Below are positions 44,601 to 59,200 of a stretch of DNA of 64,000 nucleotides, one piece after another (position 1 is the stretch's first letter; every line of letters starts with the position of its first letter). The stretch lies in contig SJOL01000954.1 of assembly GCA_004794785.1 (NCBI GenBank), positions 169,846 through 233,845 on the forward strand, read 5' to 3'. The notes under the pieces were generated by a model, which was not told the origin of the DNA, did no database searches, and saw only the letters and a program-made list of their open reading frames with translations. Both the position numbers and the translations under genes were made by a program. The DNA comes from Opisthorchis felineus. Its lineage: Eukaryota > Platyhelminthes > Trematoda > Opisthorchiida > Opisthorchiidae.

Positions 44601-47600
44601 CATTCTGCTGCATAACCTGTGCTGAACAAACTAATGCAGAATACCGTATGTCTCTTACTGGGTCGTGGAGCCACACGAACCTGTGTGTAGGGCTCAGCCA
44701 CTCAAAAACAGTCTCAAATTACACAGTACGTTGACTCAATATTTATCTTTTCCTTCAGCAGTTCGTTTATTAAATTCAAAATACAAGCTTCTTGGAGTAA
44801 TCTAGGTGGACCTGTGCGCATCACAAGTTAACGGGTCTACATTCAAGTTACTCCCAAGTAACCCGTACCGCACCACCTCCTTGTAATTCCGAGTTGCAAA
44901 GCATCTGGCTTTCCCGAAAATTCCCCTTGATTTGTTAATGCGGCTTGTCAACTCTAAGGTGCATGTGTTTCCAATTTTGTTATTCCTCCTGAGCGTTTGG
45001 TGTCTAATTTCTACCCGTCCACTGTGTTATTTGGTCTTGGACTTCTCACCTTTTTCAGCTCCAAGCTGTGTCTTCCATTCCTTAAAAAGGCTCCGAACCC
45101 ACACATTCTGACCCTCAGTCCGCCTTTGAACTTGAATCCGATGTGGTTCGGTAATCACGTAGCCTATACGATTTCCAAATACGGCATGTCCATGTGCGTT
45201 CTGGGTATGGCAAGAGAATTCCGTGGTTTTGGAATAGCTGTGAATGCCCTGTGGCCCTGCACTGCAATCTACACAGCGGCGACCAAGATGCTTGCTGGTG
45301 GGGAGGACTTCTCTTCACAATGCAGAACCCCAGAAATTGTTTCGGATGCAGCCTATGCTATTTTGACGAGGCCGGCCAAAGATCCCAAAAACACAGGAAA
45401 TTTCTTGATTGACGAAGAGGTTTTACGGGAAGAGGGAGTAACGGATTTCGACAAGTACGCCATTAAACCTGGTGAGTTCCTGAATCGATCGACCCCAATT
45501 CTGTTTTAGCTTCACTGTGTATCACGATATACACATAAAAACTACCCAGTCCTTTTAAAATCGGAGTACATTGAGTAGGTTTTGATTGAATGATCGCAAG
45601 GATGTGAGTTCATGTTGAGATAGTGCAGTTATACGAACTCTTGACCAGAAGATCTGGCCACTCGATGTCTTCTTAGCGGTAGTCCGTAGGTAGGATTGTC
45701 CTTTCCGTGAAGTCAGGTGCTAGCTTCTTGGCAATTGTGTCCTTTCTTCAAGACTTGAACAACTCGGTTGTATTCCATTCCACTTGTTTTGTGTGGGCAG
45801 CACGGTATCCATTCACCACAATGACCTCACAGCTGGTTTGATTCGCAAGTGTATTCTTGACGGAACTACGACATTTGTCATTTGTTCTTTGTTGTTCTAC
45901 AGCACCACATGACTCACGTGGCTCCACGTGACTGACAGCAGTTAGAGTCCTGACAGTGCAGGGTCGCATGTGCATCGTCAAAGCATTAGTGTACGTATGC
46001 GTAAGAAAAGCATACGCATTCCCTCTTTTTTGATTTGTCTTAGTCAGTGATTAATTGATTAGACAGATGCCGCTGAAGAACTTTGGAGCTGGTAGTAGGG
46101 ACCAGCTAAAACCCCGCTCGCGTGAGAAGATGCTGTCGAAAGTTGTCCGGTGTTTTTTAAAAACTAATACACCTGAAACGGTTTTATGCCACTCGTTTCT
46201 ATCTTGGGAATGTATCCGGTGTTGTTTTCTCCCCCGGTCGTTAAACATCTCCATGCTCTTTGCTCTGGTGGCTCAAACCTCTAGAATGCTTTGGCATAGC
46301 AAACTGAGTGGGAATGTGGCAGCATTTTGAATTGGCTTGATTGTCTCCATAATGTTGGAATTCCGATCGGATAATTGTATTCATTTTTCTCAGTACGGCG
46401 CCCTTTAGATCTTTTTCACTTCGAAACTGTCGACATTCCACCCGTTATCCTTCCATTAACCTTCATTTCTAAATCTTGCGACATTTTTATTGCCTTTGTT
46501 CTTAACACCCGACAGTCTTACGATGCAATGACAAAATTTGTTTGATTTTAGCATGCTCGTTTAGACTGTTACCATCCCGACATACAGCACCAAAAGCGCA
46601 CCAGCTGTTTGCGGAACCATGTCTTTCATGTGTTGAATTCGTGAACTCAACCGTATTCGGTGTTTTACGAAGCGACCCAGAAGATGCTCACGAGCCTGTG
46701 CACGACGGGCAGCAGCGGCACGTCGATGGGCGAACAGTGTCACGTACTCCCCAACCGTGGCTGCCTCCATCTTCAATTGTGTGACAACCGAATCAAGTTT
46801 GGCACGATCCTCTGTCGCACGATTCAGTTTGTCCATGCCGTCGACAAATTTTGTCTCAAGCTGATTGTGTGCAACCTGTAATTTGTTCCACTGTTCCACA
46901 CCAGGTAACTGTTGCAGAGTCGCCCGATGATGCCGGTTTTGCTCTGCCTGCACGGCGACTTCGCGATTCTTTTGCGTGAGCAGCGACTGTGCAAAACGAC
47001 CCCAAGAAGTAACCAGCTCCAATCCATTCTCGTGCAGCTCTCGAATATCCTTCCCATTTTTCCGAGCCAGCGCAGTCCTAGACACATCTCCGTTGTTCTT
47101 TATTGGATTCCTTGGTAAAATTTCCATTGGAACGATGGGTGAATGAATTTTTTCCAAAAGGACTGTGAAGGTGAACTGTAGACCATTAGATCAGTGGACG
47201 GATCACCTGATACGCTATTTCCTCCTAAAATTTCTCGTCTCAGTTCTCATTTCCAGCCGCACCGGGCCTCACCCTCTTCCGATTTTTTTCAAATTGAACT
47301 TATGCATTCCTGAGGGACTGTATTTTCGACAGGTGAAATTGTCAGAACAAAGCCATACAGTCAGCTCAACGCTGACAAACACCTGAGACTGGTAGCAGCG
47401 AAATTCGGCTACACGAACTCGAGAATAAGGCACCGATTCAGTTCAGTAAGTGTGTCGTGCGTGTGCCCCGTCTGACCATCAGCTTTGAGTCTCTTGAATG
47501 TTGGCGCTTTCATTCGAGTAAATGCAATAGGTCTGTTGAGTCTTGCGCTGAACATTCACACGAAAGTTTTGACAAGGTTCCGGCAACTGCCGGCCAGATG

Positions 47601-50600
47601 CTCCAACGGGCCATGATACAAACCACCATGTGAGACAATGATACCTACCTAGGTGTTAATGTCTGGGCGCTATGCTGAGTGAGTGACGAATTAGCCCGAC
47701 GGTTTTATAGAATATCACAGAGGACTCGCAAACTGGCCACCAAATGCATCATCACCAAATCCCATCGATCGGTGAGTGAACACGAAACTGGGATCATGGA
47801 CCACTGACTATCACAAAAGAGGTTGTGACATGAAACGGTTTGGGAACGACTGCTCCATCTGAATCGATGGACTCATCAAACATAGTCGCGTAATGATCAT
47901 GGCTTCCATGCCGTTCCTCAACTCAATACCGTTACGGTTTTTATACCGGCTGCCCCTATACAAATCTATGGGTACCGAACGAGGATATTAAGTGCTGCTG
48001 AGGCCGCTGCCATTCGTCTTTACAATCTCGTTCTGTGCAACCAAAATCAAATTTTCTGGAGCTTATTGTTATCTTAGTCTAACCATAATCAGGATTTCGC
48101 TCATGTTTCCGGCCTGGAGACCGATGACTGAAATTGAGCCACGTAACTTCTATCCGGGCAAGTTTGCCAATCTGACCTTTCCGAGCGTGGTCGGCATCAA
48201 TGACCCATTATGTGGACGTTTTGTACCTAACTGATCGATAGTATCGTTCCCTTTCGTTCTTGATTGTCTCATGTTTGATGTAATGTTACTTTTTTAAGCT
48301 TGAAAATAGATAGTCCAAAAGGACTCCTTCGCTCTGATCAAATGATCAATGTACATATTCTAAACACTGAAGCCAAACGGTCGCCGAATGAACCCAATCA
48401 GTGTTTGAAGTTCCGCGTCAAGGTCGAATAGGCGAAGGTATCAGTTAATTTTCTGGAGGATTGCATCGATCAACGACACTACCCTTGACAGTTTTTGGAG
48501 GTTCTATGCCGACACGTTATTAGAACAGCGTTTAAACTCAAATACCGAACCAAGAATCTGAAGGATGCTACTGCAGCTAAGTTACCCATATTGGAACGAA
48601 TTATCGCACAGCATCAAGTTAGTGTGAACAAGTTATCCGGTCTCCTATGAGGTCAGGTTCCTTGGTCACTTTACTTCTGCTGTTCAAAAGCGCAGAATAA
48701 ACAGACGAAGATAGTGTTACACAACTTGTAGCAACGAATCATCACGAATGTTCTTTTCAGTCGATGCAACTAGATATGTACCCAATTTGTCCGATCCAGA
48801 ACTCAGTCTAAAACAGCTTGAATTTTTGTCCTTGAGAATGAAAGTTTGTGACTGGTAAAACGAGATTAGTCAACTAGAGTTGGAAACCCAGTTTGAGGAT
48901 CTTATAGCACAAGCCCAGGTTTGCAGTTGTGATGACGTATGTGTTACCAGAACAGTTCAATTCGACTCTGGTGACAAATTGTCAGTATCGGTTACAACGA
49001 CGTTCACTTAATGGCCCACGTGGTAAAGATCGTAGAGGTGCTTTCCGAACGTTGGACAACAATACATCCATTGTGTTATCCAAAGCCGACAAAGCTGCGG
49101 GGCTAGGGATCATAAACAAAAGTGCAAGATGAGGACATTCTCAGTAACGCGTCAAAGTTCCGGCTTTTATCAAATGCCATGGAAGAAACGGGCACCGAAG
49201 AAAGGCAGCCATTAGAAGATAGAAATTTCATCTCCAGTGCACAATTTGATACGCTCAAGCTGGAGGGCACAAGCATCCCTAGAATGGATGGCTTGACCGA
49301 GATTCACAAACCTGGACATCTATTGCATGGCTGTGAGACCTGGCCTGTTCGAGCAGCGGAACTGAGACGTCTTCAGGTGTTTGACAATCGTTGTCTCAGA
49401 ATCATAGCTCGTGTGGGTTGGTATCGGCTAATCCGTAACGAGGCAGTTAGAAAGCGAGTTTTTGGTTGTGCAACGGGTACTTCCATTGAACAATGTGTCC
49501 AGCACCAGAAGTTGCGTTGGTTGGGACATGTGTTGCGTATGCCGAACCATTTTTTTCCGAAGAGAGTGCTGTTTTCCATGCCCAACTCAGAGTGGTGGAA
49601 GCAGAGAGGTGGCCAACCCTTGACCTGGCAGAGGGGTATGAAGGAGGTTACGAAACGTTTGAGTGTTGTCGGTGCTACTCGCCTTTCAGGATGGGGACCG
49701 TGTGATCCCCACTCTGCCTGGTTGGAGACGCTGCAAGATATGGCTGCCAACCGATGTCAGCGGCGTTCTTGTTGTCAGTTTCTATCCAGATTGCCTGAAT
49801 GAATGTCTGGAGGTGTAGGCACCTCGGAATGATTGTAGTAAGCTAGCACTAAGTCCCTTCCCCGTCCACCTTTATTCTTTCCTTCACAATAAGGCTTTCA
49901 AATAAATCATGGTTGTACGGCAGCGAAGCATCGGTGTTGAACACTGATGTCATGCTGTCGACGATGATGATGATTAGCTATGTATGGATCCTCCTATCGC
50001 TCCGTTGTAACAGCGGATAGCTAATCCCCTGGAACATTTACGCACAGAACTAGCCCATGATAGTCTATGCGGCGCGTTTTAATTTACTGGATTAAGCAAT
50101 TTCCTAAACATTTCGGAAGAAAACGTGTTTTCAATTGATGCATGTCCTCTGTTGAGACCGCTAACGTTATCTGAGGTTATTTATTTTAACGGAGTCCGGA
50201 AATTTCACTTCCATCCCTGAAACAACCTCTGTGTCGGTACGCCATGAATGTGCAATTCCTGTCCAACGGTGATTTGTACCGACAGATTGACGGGACAGCT
50301 GTTGGCTCACTCAGCCAACCAGTAAGTGTGTATAACCATGCTAGAACGTGGGAGTCTATCACAAACCACCCGCCGGTATTCTCTTTACTGCCGATATGTC
50401 GATATTTTTATTGTGCAACCTCGCACGACTGGGATAAATAAAGTGTGTGCAACTTTCAACACCGTCCACCCCAGTGCCAAGTTTACCCATGAGTTAGGAT
50501 AATACACCAGTATCCCGTTGCTAGATGTCTTACTAACACCGCAGCAATGGCTCACTGTCACTACCATAGACCTAACTGGTATCCACATTTTTGGTCAACT

Positions 50601-53130
50601 GACTTAGTGAGCCTATACATTTTTGGAGAATATTTGCAGACGGCGCTCGATTCCATTAAGGATCTGCTAGTTGAAAATGGTTATTCTGATAGATTTCTGG
50701 AGGAAAAAATGCAGCTAAAACCTTTTCCGTTGAAGCTGAAGCCAACGACATTGTTGATCGAGGATGTGGATGCTTTCAATCGAGGTCGCTCCCTCAAGGC
50801 CGGTTCAAGCGCCTTGTTTCCACCCCCGATCTCCAGTTCCGCAAAGATGCTCATACTTGTACCCAACTCCTGACAGTGTACCAGGACTCCAGGATGGCAC
50901 TCCATACTCTGGAGGGGGGTGCTAGAAATGCCAGGGATGCCTGAAACACCAAATTGGTTCATATTATCTTCCCCACTCTGAAAATGTTGGTGCTGCTAAC
51001 CGGCCAGAGTCCCCACCATTTCCTTACCGGTACTGCGGTGTTTGGCAATTTGCTACCGATTGTTCCTCCAAGTAGAATCAATGCCAACGATGCAGCCACG
51101 ATGATGACTTTTCTCATTACGAAACAGCCAATGTGAGCAGACCTGTTTCTGCCTTTAAGCCTCAGTTAACATTACCTTCGAGACCCAAATCGATTAGCAG
51201 ACCTCTGGGCCACTTGCCAAGTAACTATCGTGGCATAAAAAAGCGCATCTCGACGCAGATCCCTGGTCGGTCGGTTCACTTGCATTTAGACACTGCATCA
51301 AATACAAACCCTTTCTGGATCGACCATCTTTTTGAAGAGTTATTGGCTACCAGTGCCTCTGGTGGTTCGATTTAGTCAGCTAAAATGCTCCATATCGTTC
51401 CGCGTCACTGCCACCTCCAGAACCTGTTGGATGGCGATCTCATCTAATGGGGTCCGGTCACGGGGTCCCTTTCTGAGGTTGACGAGGTTCCTGTTTAAGG
51501 TCAGCCGGTTTTTTTGGTTTTGTGAGACAAATTGATGTTTTCCGAGTTAACTGGTTTAATTTTTTAAACAATCTGTCATCTGTCCTTGGGGTTTGGGGGC
51601 TGCTTCCAGTATTTCAATTTGTTCGGGTCGCAGTTTCCTCAGAGTGGGTAATCTACTGGAGTATCATTTCGACAATGCTTACTGACTCGAGCTAGATTGC
51701 TGTGAAATTCTTTACTGGTTCTAGAAAAAGTCTCCTGTCGTTGGTGACTCGCTCAGTCATTTATTCGAGCTGTGCGTTTGAGTTCCGTCTACGTTAAGAA
51801 ATTCATCCATGTCATAGTATTACACATGGCTACCTTTCTGTACCGCTCGGTCTTAATTCAATTTTCATACATCGTTATCGGATTGTTATCCAAGAGGAAG
51901 AAAATCGACCTTGATTTTGTATCTGTAATGCGGATCGACTGAACAGTCGGTATGAAACCACCCGAAATCACGTGTACTTTGGATTTTTTCTACTCATGGA
52001 CGTCGGGGAAATGGCGTCCATGAAGCACGTTGCTTTAACCTGTCTGATCAAAGGCCTGATGATACAATCATCAACTTGTACCGCAGTTTGCTCAAGCATG
52101 GTATATCTGTAATGTATTTTTACCAGGTGACTTATTTCTGCATGATTTGCATGTAGATTTGGTGGCAAATCTTCGCAGTGCAATTCATTGATGCATGCGA
52201 CACTGATATTGAGTCATTTTGTGGTTATTTAGCTGCTGCACTCATCGTTTCACTGTTTCACCAAGCATCCAAACGTCTTCCGACTAGAAGCTGGTGCTAG
52301 TATCCTCTTATGTACTTGGTTTGTTCGTCCCTCAACTACTCTGGCTAGCTCGCCAGCCATCCTACAAAATTGCTGAATGAGCTTCCCAGCCATTTTCACG
52401 TCGCTCTATTTGATTTGCCACACAACCGAAAGGAGCCTATCGTATGTGGTTGTCAAATCCAAGAAACTATCCGTTACTGGCCAAACCCAAGTCACGATTG
52501 GTCTGCGAGACACTCTCCTTCATCAGTGTCAACTGTGACATACATGCTCCTCGCTTATACCTACTGCACTCAGGTGAACACACTTTCACCGACAACGCAA
52601 AACGAGAAGTCCCTGCTTCGTTGCTTTCCGGTGATATTCCAACCTTCCCCTACAGCATCCTTAATAACTTTACACAGTCATGAGGTTTGTCACTAATTTA
52701 TTCCGGTGATGTGACGTCCTACGAATACTCCCTTTTGAACTGAGTGATCCCATTTTACCATGAATCTCTAATTGAGGTTCGAATTTGACGTGGCTGACGT
52801 GGGCTTGCAGGTCCGAAAGTAAAAAGGTCTATTGTGCCCATCTCAGTTTGCGTTCCTCTCTTTAAACACCTGGTTTTCTAGTACAGAATTTTATGTGCAT
52901 GACATGTTTGGTGTCCGTGTCTGAGTAGAACCTACACAAATGCTCTCGTTCCCCCGCCGCACAAACACGCGGCGGTGTGTCTTCAATTCTTGGAAACAAA
53001 TTCTGTGAAATGGTGCTTGCAACTCTCTCTAGCTCGTTTACCAGTTCGATCTGAATACGGTTTCCGAAACTTAAAAAAGAACTCTTATAAAGAAGTAAGT
53101 GGAAATAACCAAGGCAGTCATTTTGACCAC

Positions 53131-53227
<97 letters not shown>

Positions 53228-56200
53228 CTGCGTAAATCACGTTAGATGTTGAAATCAATTCATTGGCCAAACTGCAAACAAATTTTTTGCAATAAAATCC
53301 AACGTCACTGTACTCAGAGCGTATGGCCCCAATTTTTTGTGAAATGGGTTCCAGCGTTAGCGCTGCCTCTTCCTCTGCACCTCGATGATGCGGAAATGGT
53401 CACATCTGACATTTTAATAAGAAAGGAACGTTTGCACCAGGCCAACCCGAAATGAGGAAATCTCTTGAATTTCGATCTGGGTAAAGTTGAATGAATGTAC
53501 GGTTTTGTGAATCCAACCAAACTGCTGAAATGACGGTGTTGGTCGACCAACCGAAGTGAAGGTGGCGACCGTCCGGCCTGGAACTCCTGTCTAGCGGTAA
53601 GTAAACCCATAGGACGTCACAACCGCACTGCAATGTTGATAGTTACATTTCGACCAGCGACACCGACCTACATTCGAATAAGCCTAGCGAAAGTCGAAAT
53701 CAGTGAGGCGGGTCGAGCAAAGGGCATTAGTACATGTGATTCTTTTTGGTAAAATTTGGATCCAATGTTGACCACGGGATTATAGACTATATGTTGTGAT
53801 TTCCTTCGACCTGTGAATTGAGTAGCGAGTAGATAAGCAACCTTCATGTAAAAGCAGTATTTTATCTCCCATTTGGATGCCCCTGCTTCTGTCGATTCGC
53901 TGGTATTTCATGAAACTGTGCGCACAACAAACTTGAACAATCAATCGCAATCACATCTAGATATGTTATCTCAACTTCTTTTTCATTCGGAGTGGAAATT
54001 TTATTTTGTACTTGCTCAGAGGGGGCAGTTTTCCAGTAGAATGATTGAAATTAAATCAAATAAATCATTCGATAGAATTTTCTACCAGAAAAGTATGTAC
54101 TTTTTATGATACTGCGACAACTGAAAGATGGTTATTTCTTCATCGAAACATCACGAGTGGCAGCGGTTCTTTAACACCACCTAGGAATCAAAGGACTACA
54201 GCTGTAATCTCCTTAAGAGCAGCAAACCATACTGAAGTTATGTTCTCATTTACAAATTAATTTGATGCTAAGCGGAGACTCAACTGAATTCCTGCTTCAT
54301 CTACCCTTTATAATATGCTACACAAAGGTCGTCTCGTGTTTCAGTAAGAGCGATACTCAAGATCTTGAAGCATTTTTCTTGACCTGCTACTGCTTATAAG
54401 TTTGCTGGACAATATTCAATAGCCCACGACCGGTAGGCTCATCAGGTAGGCGCAGTCCCCAAGTTTCCGTCAACTTTGTGTTCTACTTGAACATGAACCC
54501 ACTTGCAAATTCACCTTTGATTTTCGGGAACAGTATAATTCAGGGGAGAACGTGAAATGTAGGGTCAAATGGTTATGCCACTACATCCAACCTTGCTCAC
54601 CACGCAGAAAAACCATTCATTATGGAACAGGTTTCGAATGCCCTTGTCATAGGTTATGAGCAAACCGTGAAATATTCTATCAGCCAGCAGACTACGGTTT
54701 CTTATGTACGTCTATTCACGGTACAATGAGAAGCCATCAGGAGGTGAAAATGCCCTCTATTTATACATCTAAAAACTCACAGGAAATGATGTAAGTGTCT
54801 TATTTAGCTGTTCCCTGTAGACTCCCTGATACTGTTGGCTGAGTGGGTCTAATTTGTCCCATAAATTCAGTTAAGGTTTACTCGAAGCTACACACGTAGA
54901 AAATCGAATGCATCGCCAAGCACATTAACAGATGAATTTACTATTCGAAAAGAAGACAGTAAATCTTGTCCATTTTCTGTTGTTCGTGTAGCATTGGCTT
55001 GATCCCAAACCCGCCGAAACTCCCAAATTTCACCACCGGGCTACCGATGATGTCTACGATGCATCGGGGCCTCCATAGTCGCGATTTATCCCGCATGAAT
55101 CAGCTTGAATGTGCACTACCTAGAGCTGATGTCAGTTTGCCAAATGTGTTTGAAGCTGTTCGCCCCAATCTGCCTGGAACACTAGTGAAAAGGAGGTGCC
55201 ACTTTTTTCGGCCCAGCATTTCTACTCCTACGAGCAGAAACAACCCGAATTGTCATGGATTCCTTCTGTCTACTCATCGCTTTAGGGATGAGACCGAAAT
55301 GGGATGTTGGGGCTTATTCGCCGACTTTATATTACAGGGCCTTCTCACGTGCATCTAGGATCTGTTCCACCTACGAGCGTTTTTCTGCGTGGTCAGCTAG
55401 GTCGTGTGCAATGATATCACTGTAGCTTCCATGTTAGTTGTTGTTTCCTGAAACCGAAGGTTGAAAGTAACTTAATGATAACCTGCGTTTAGCAGTTTTA
55501 CACCCGCTTACATGTACAGCAAATTCAGGTGCTAACAAAGCTATGAGTAAAAAGCCGGTTCTCGCTTAATTGCACATGTGGTCTCGGAATAAGGTGTCCC
55601 GGAGATGAAGCAAACATGGTGTATTGTCCCGGGATGCACTTTCACAGTATCTAACCAAACTAACCATAGTCAAGCCAACCCACACCGGTACGTCTCGTAG
55701 TTGAATCATATGGTCACTGTTAGGCTCACTGATCAGCTCCAGTACTGTGCGATGGAAACAACCACTAAGGCTGCCTGTGGTATCCGAAGTTCCTGTCATG
55801 TCGTGCGTCGACTGTAGTACTGAGCAGTGCTTGTGTTCCCTGATTTGGGAACTGACTCCTATTGGGGTGTCGTAGGGAAAATTTGCCAAAAGTTTCCAGT
55901 CTTTATCTTGCCCTTCACTCTAACGATGGAGTCAGGGGAACCGGAGCACCATGGTACCCTCGTCGCGGTCCCTATTCAGGGCGAAGCAGGACAATGTGAG
56001 CGAAACTGCTGTGTCTCAAAAACTTGATCTTAGTCTCCGCCTTTGTTGGATCTTCCAGTCAAATGAGTTTGGAAGCAATTGGAGTCTGCTTCCGGTGTTT
56101 TTCAGTTCTTGAGGCCGCATCGATCACTCTCATCGACACCAGAAAGCCGGAAATCGTCCCTTTCCCATCAGCAAACTCAACTGCTGTCAAGTTAGTGATA

Positions 56201-59200
56201 AATCGGATCTTCAACTAACACGACAATTCCAAAATTTCGGTGTATGGTAACAGGTCACAGGTTACACCCTAAAAGTTTGCCGGTTTCCGTCACTTTATCA
56301 GCGACAGCCTAACCGCTAAGTGAAGCGATTTGTGGATACATTCAAGCAGGCCTTAAAGCTCATAGGGTGGACGTCTGACAAACTACTCCAGTGGTTTCTG
56401 CTGGCTAGAGCAGATATTTGTGATCCAATTTAGCGACCTTTCAGCTGTTGTCTAAGCAGCTTCGTGTTACAAAACGATTCCTCAACTTTGTTACGTATTG
56501 AAATGCTGCATTCGGTTGTATAGATCATCAGTCAGTGATTCGCAGTCTCGCCTCTGTGCATAGCCTGCTGCATCACATCCAGTTTTGTTACTTTTGCTTA
56601 CCTGTCCGCAAAGTAGGATTCCAACATCGAATCTTGGAAACACGCTTATCATTTGTGTGCGTGATGCGCTCCGGTGTTCCAGTTTGTGGTTATTCGGTAT
56701 TTCTCATTGGAGGACGATTATTTAGTGTGTTGTTGACTGCAATGCCTTTCTTTGTGCCTCCATCGGTCCGCGGACGCAGGTACCTCATTTACGCCGTAGG
56801 CGTGTGTTTATGTGTGTGAAGAATCCAATCAGTTTAGCGCCCCTTGCATTTGACTCGACAGCAGTAAACTATGCACAGAATCAGGACACTGATCACAGTC
56901 GCACCGCAGGTAGATCGTGAACTGTGTGGCCTTTGTGTACCTTCCGGTTGTGTTTAATATAAACTATCACCTCTGACTACCCCGTAGTTCGCGATGGTGC
57001 GTACAGTTTATAGTCTTTGCGTACTGACTCATAATAGTAACGCGATAACATCTCAATGTAATCTCCAGACTATGCTTACATGCGGGATTGCGTACTTTGT
57101 GAAAACTTATTAAGTCTGCTGCAACCACCTCACTTCTTTAAGTTTCATTCGCTGGTATTTTCTACGAATCTGTTGATGTCTGTCGTTCATTTACTCTATT
57201 CTGATCACTACAGGTGCGTCTTTGGCCCCCGACTTTTTTCTGGATGTACCAAAGGCTCAATCTGATGATGCTTCGGCTGGGCCCGTTTCAAAGGGCTCTG
57301 TTGAGGCCATTTTCGACAAACTTCAAAGTTTGTTGTCCGAAGAATATGTGAAGAATGTAGGTTCATCCTTCTACTTCTTACTGACCGGTAAGTCTTCGAA
57401 TGTTCCACCGCCGTATCGTACATCATTCAAACCGTTTGTGACCTCCTTTGATTATTGAGGCTTGTTCTGGATATGATCAAGTTTTCACGTTGTAATCTGG
57501 AAGGACCGTAAAGCTGTCCGAGTGTCTTCATTTTTCAGTCAGCTAAATGTCGCTACCCCGCAGTATTGATATCCTAACAAGACATAGTGTAAGTCTGGAT
57601 CGGAAAACTCCCCTTCGCCCGTGGATTTTAGGGCAAGATTGTAGTCAATCCAGTTCGGTCATTTGTGGTAATTTTTTTCATAGTGCACGCACTCTATGCG
57701 GGAAAACACTAGGAAAACGTAGTGAGTGGTCATGTGGAGTTCAGCGGTAGGAGGGTGCACTCACTGCACTCTACTTGATCTCAATTCATCTGGTTTTGAT
57801 AGATTACAAACTCCAAGCTTCGTTCATGGTAATCTAGATCAAACACTTTGTAGTCATTCAAGTGTCTCAAATGAACGGACAGTGTATTCCAATTGCGTAA
57901 ATGAGCTACCTTTGCTTCATTGAGACACCAAAAGCTTGATGCATACTCGAGCAGCGACGTGACCTAGTATTACTCAGTAACATAGAAACGAAGGCCGAAA
58001 TACATTTGATGCTAGTCTAGAAACCTGGGAGGCAGTATTGCGGATTCCATAGAGCCGGTTGTTACTGCTGTTTGATCTCACTCTGAACTGAAGTTGGAAA
58101 GGAGATCAGTCGGGACGTCTGTACTTGGAATATTGGGTAAAGGACAAATCAGTGTTGACGCGGATAGCAGGACTCTGGCAAACCGCACAGGAACATACGG
58201 GTCTGATTCTAAAACATGTCATTTAAGGTACAGCATAAATTCGAACAGGTGATCAGTGGTAGCAAATTGTAGCAATTTGGAAAACTGCAGAGGCTGTGGC
58301 AGTCTCCCCGTAGGAGTATGTAATCAAAGCGATGGGACAGCACATTGAACTCAACTTGCAGAACAAACAAAACGGTACGCGGAGGGAACAGAGGACGAGG
58401 GAGGTTTGTGAGGGCCGTCAGAGTAAAGAAAATCATTTGAGTATGTGCATGTGAACGCAAACATACCGAACGGATGGAAGGAATTACAAAGGGCAGTCAA
58501 TAGGCGCGTACCACACCACCAGACGTCAGCCACATGTGGAAGTGTGCGCCAACTGAGCTCACATCTAGAGTGAGACTACCTTAGACACTTGGTTCGTGGC
58601 CAAGTGGATAGTGGGCTGAAATTCCATCCTGACCGTCCACGCTCGACTCCATGCAAGGGACACTCAGTTATGATGGCGACAGACAGTGGTGAACAGGCAT
58701 ATGTGGCATTATCGGTAGCCATACTCGACTTTACGGTAACAGAATTAGTCGGCTTCACAAATATCCTATACTGTTGCTGTCCCCGAATTGCGGTCCCAGG
58801 CTAGGTTCGCACATATTTAGATTCGATTCGAGCAACAAATGCCGTATGCTAGGTTCAGACCAAACTTGGCCGTTCCGATCCAGGTTCTCAGCCGCCATCC
58901 GTCTACCCAATAACCAGGTTAGATGAAAGTGTGTTCTGCACCTTTGAAGCTATTTTCGATTTTTCACTGGAATGTTCACGATGTTGGTTTCTACATTATT
59001 TGGAATGTTAATTATTGGGCCTTTGAGAATGCGGCGACCACACCTTTAACTTGAAACGAGTTCTGGAATAGCGCCACTTTTTCAGTTGTCCTACGTTGAT
59101 CGTTTTTCTCGATATGAAAGTTGCTTTTGACTCCGTGAATCGCCGAGAACTTAAGCGGTGTTTGGAGATCAAAGATATCTATTCTAAATCTATATCCCTT

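Noticed and set aside
53200..53235. (IY)n peptide from the TA tract as a coding repeat
   Set aside because: Simple translation of the microsatellite, located in an intron.
54966..55358. 130-aa plus-strand ORF as a gene inside HSDL2 intron 4
   Set aside because: No family motif, no splice context, and composition like the surrounding intron.
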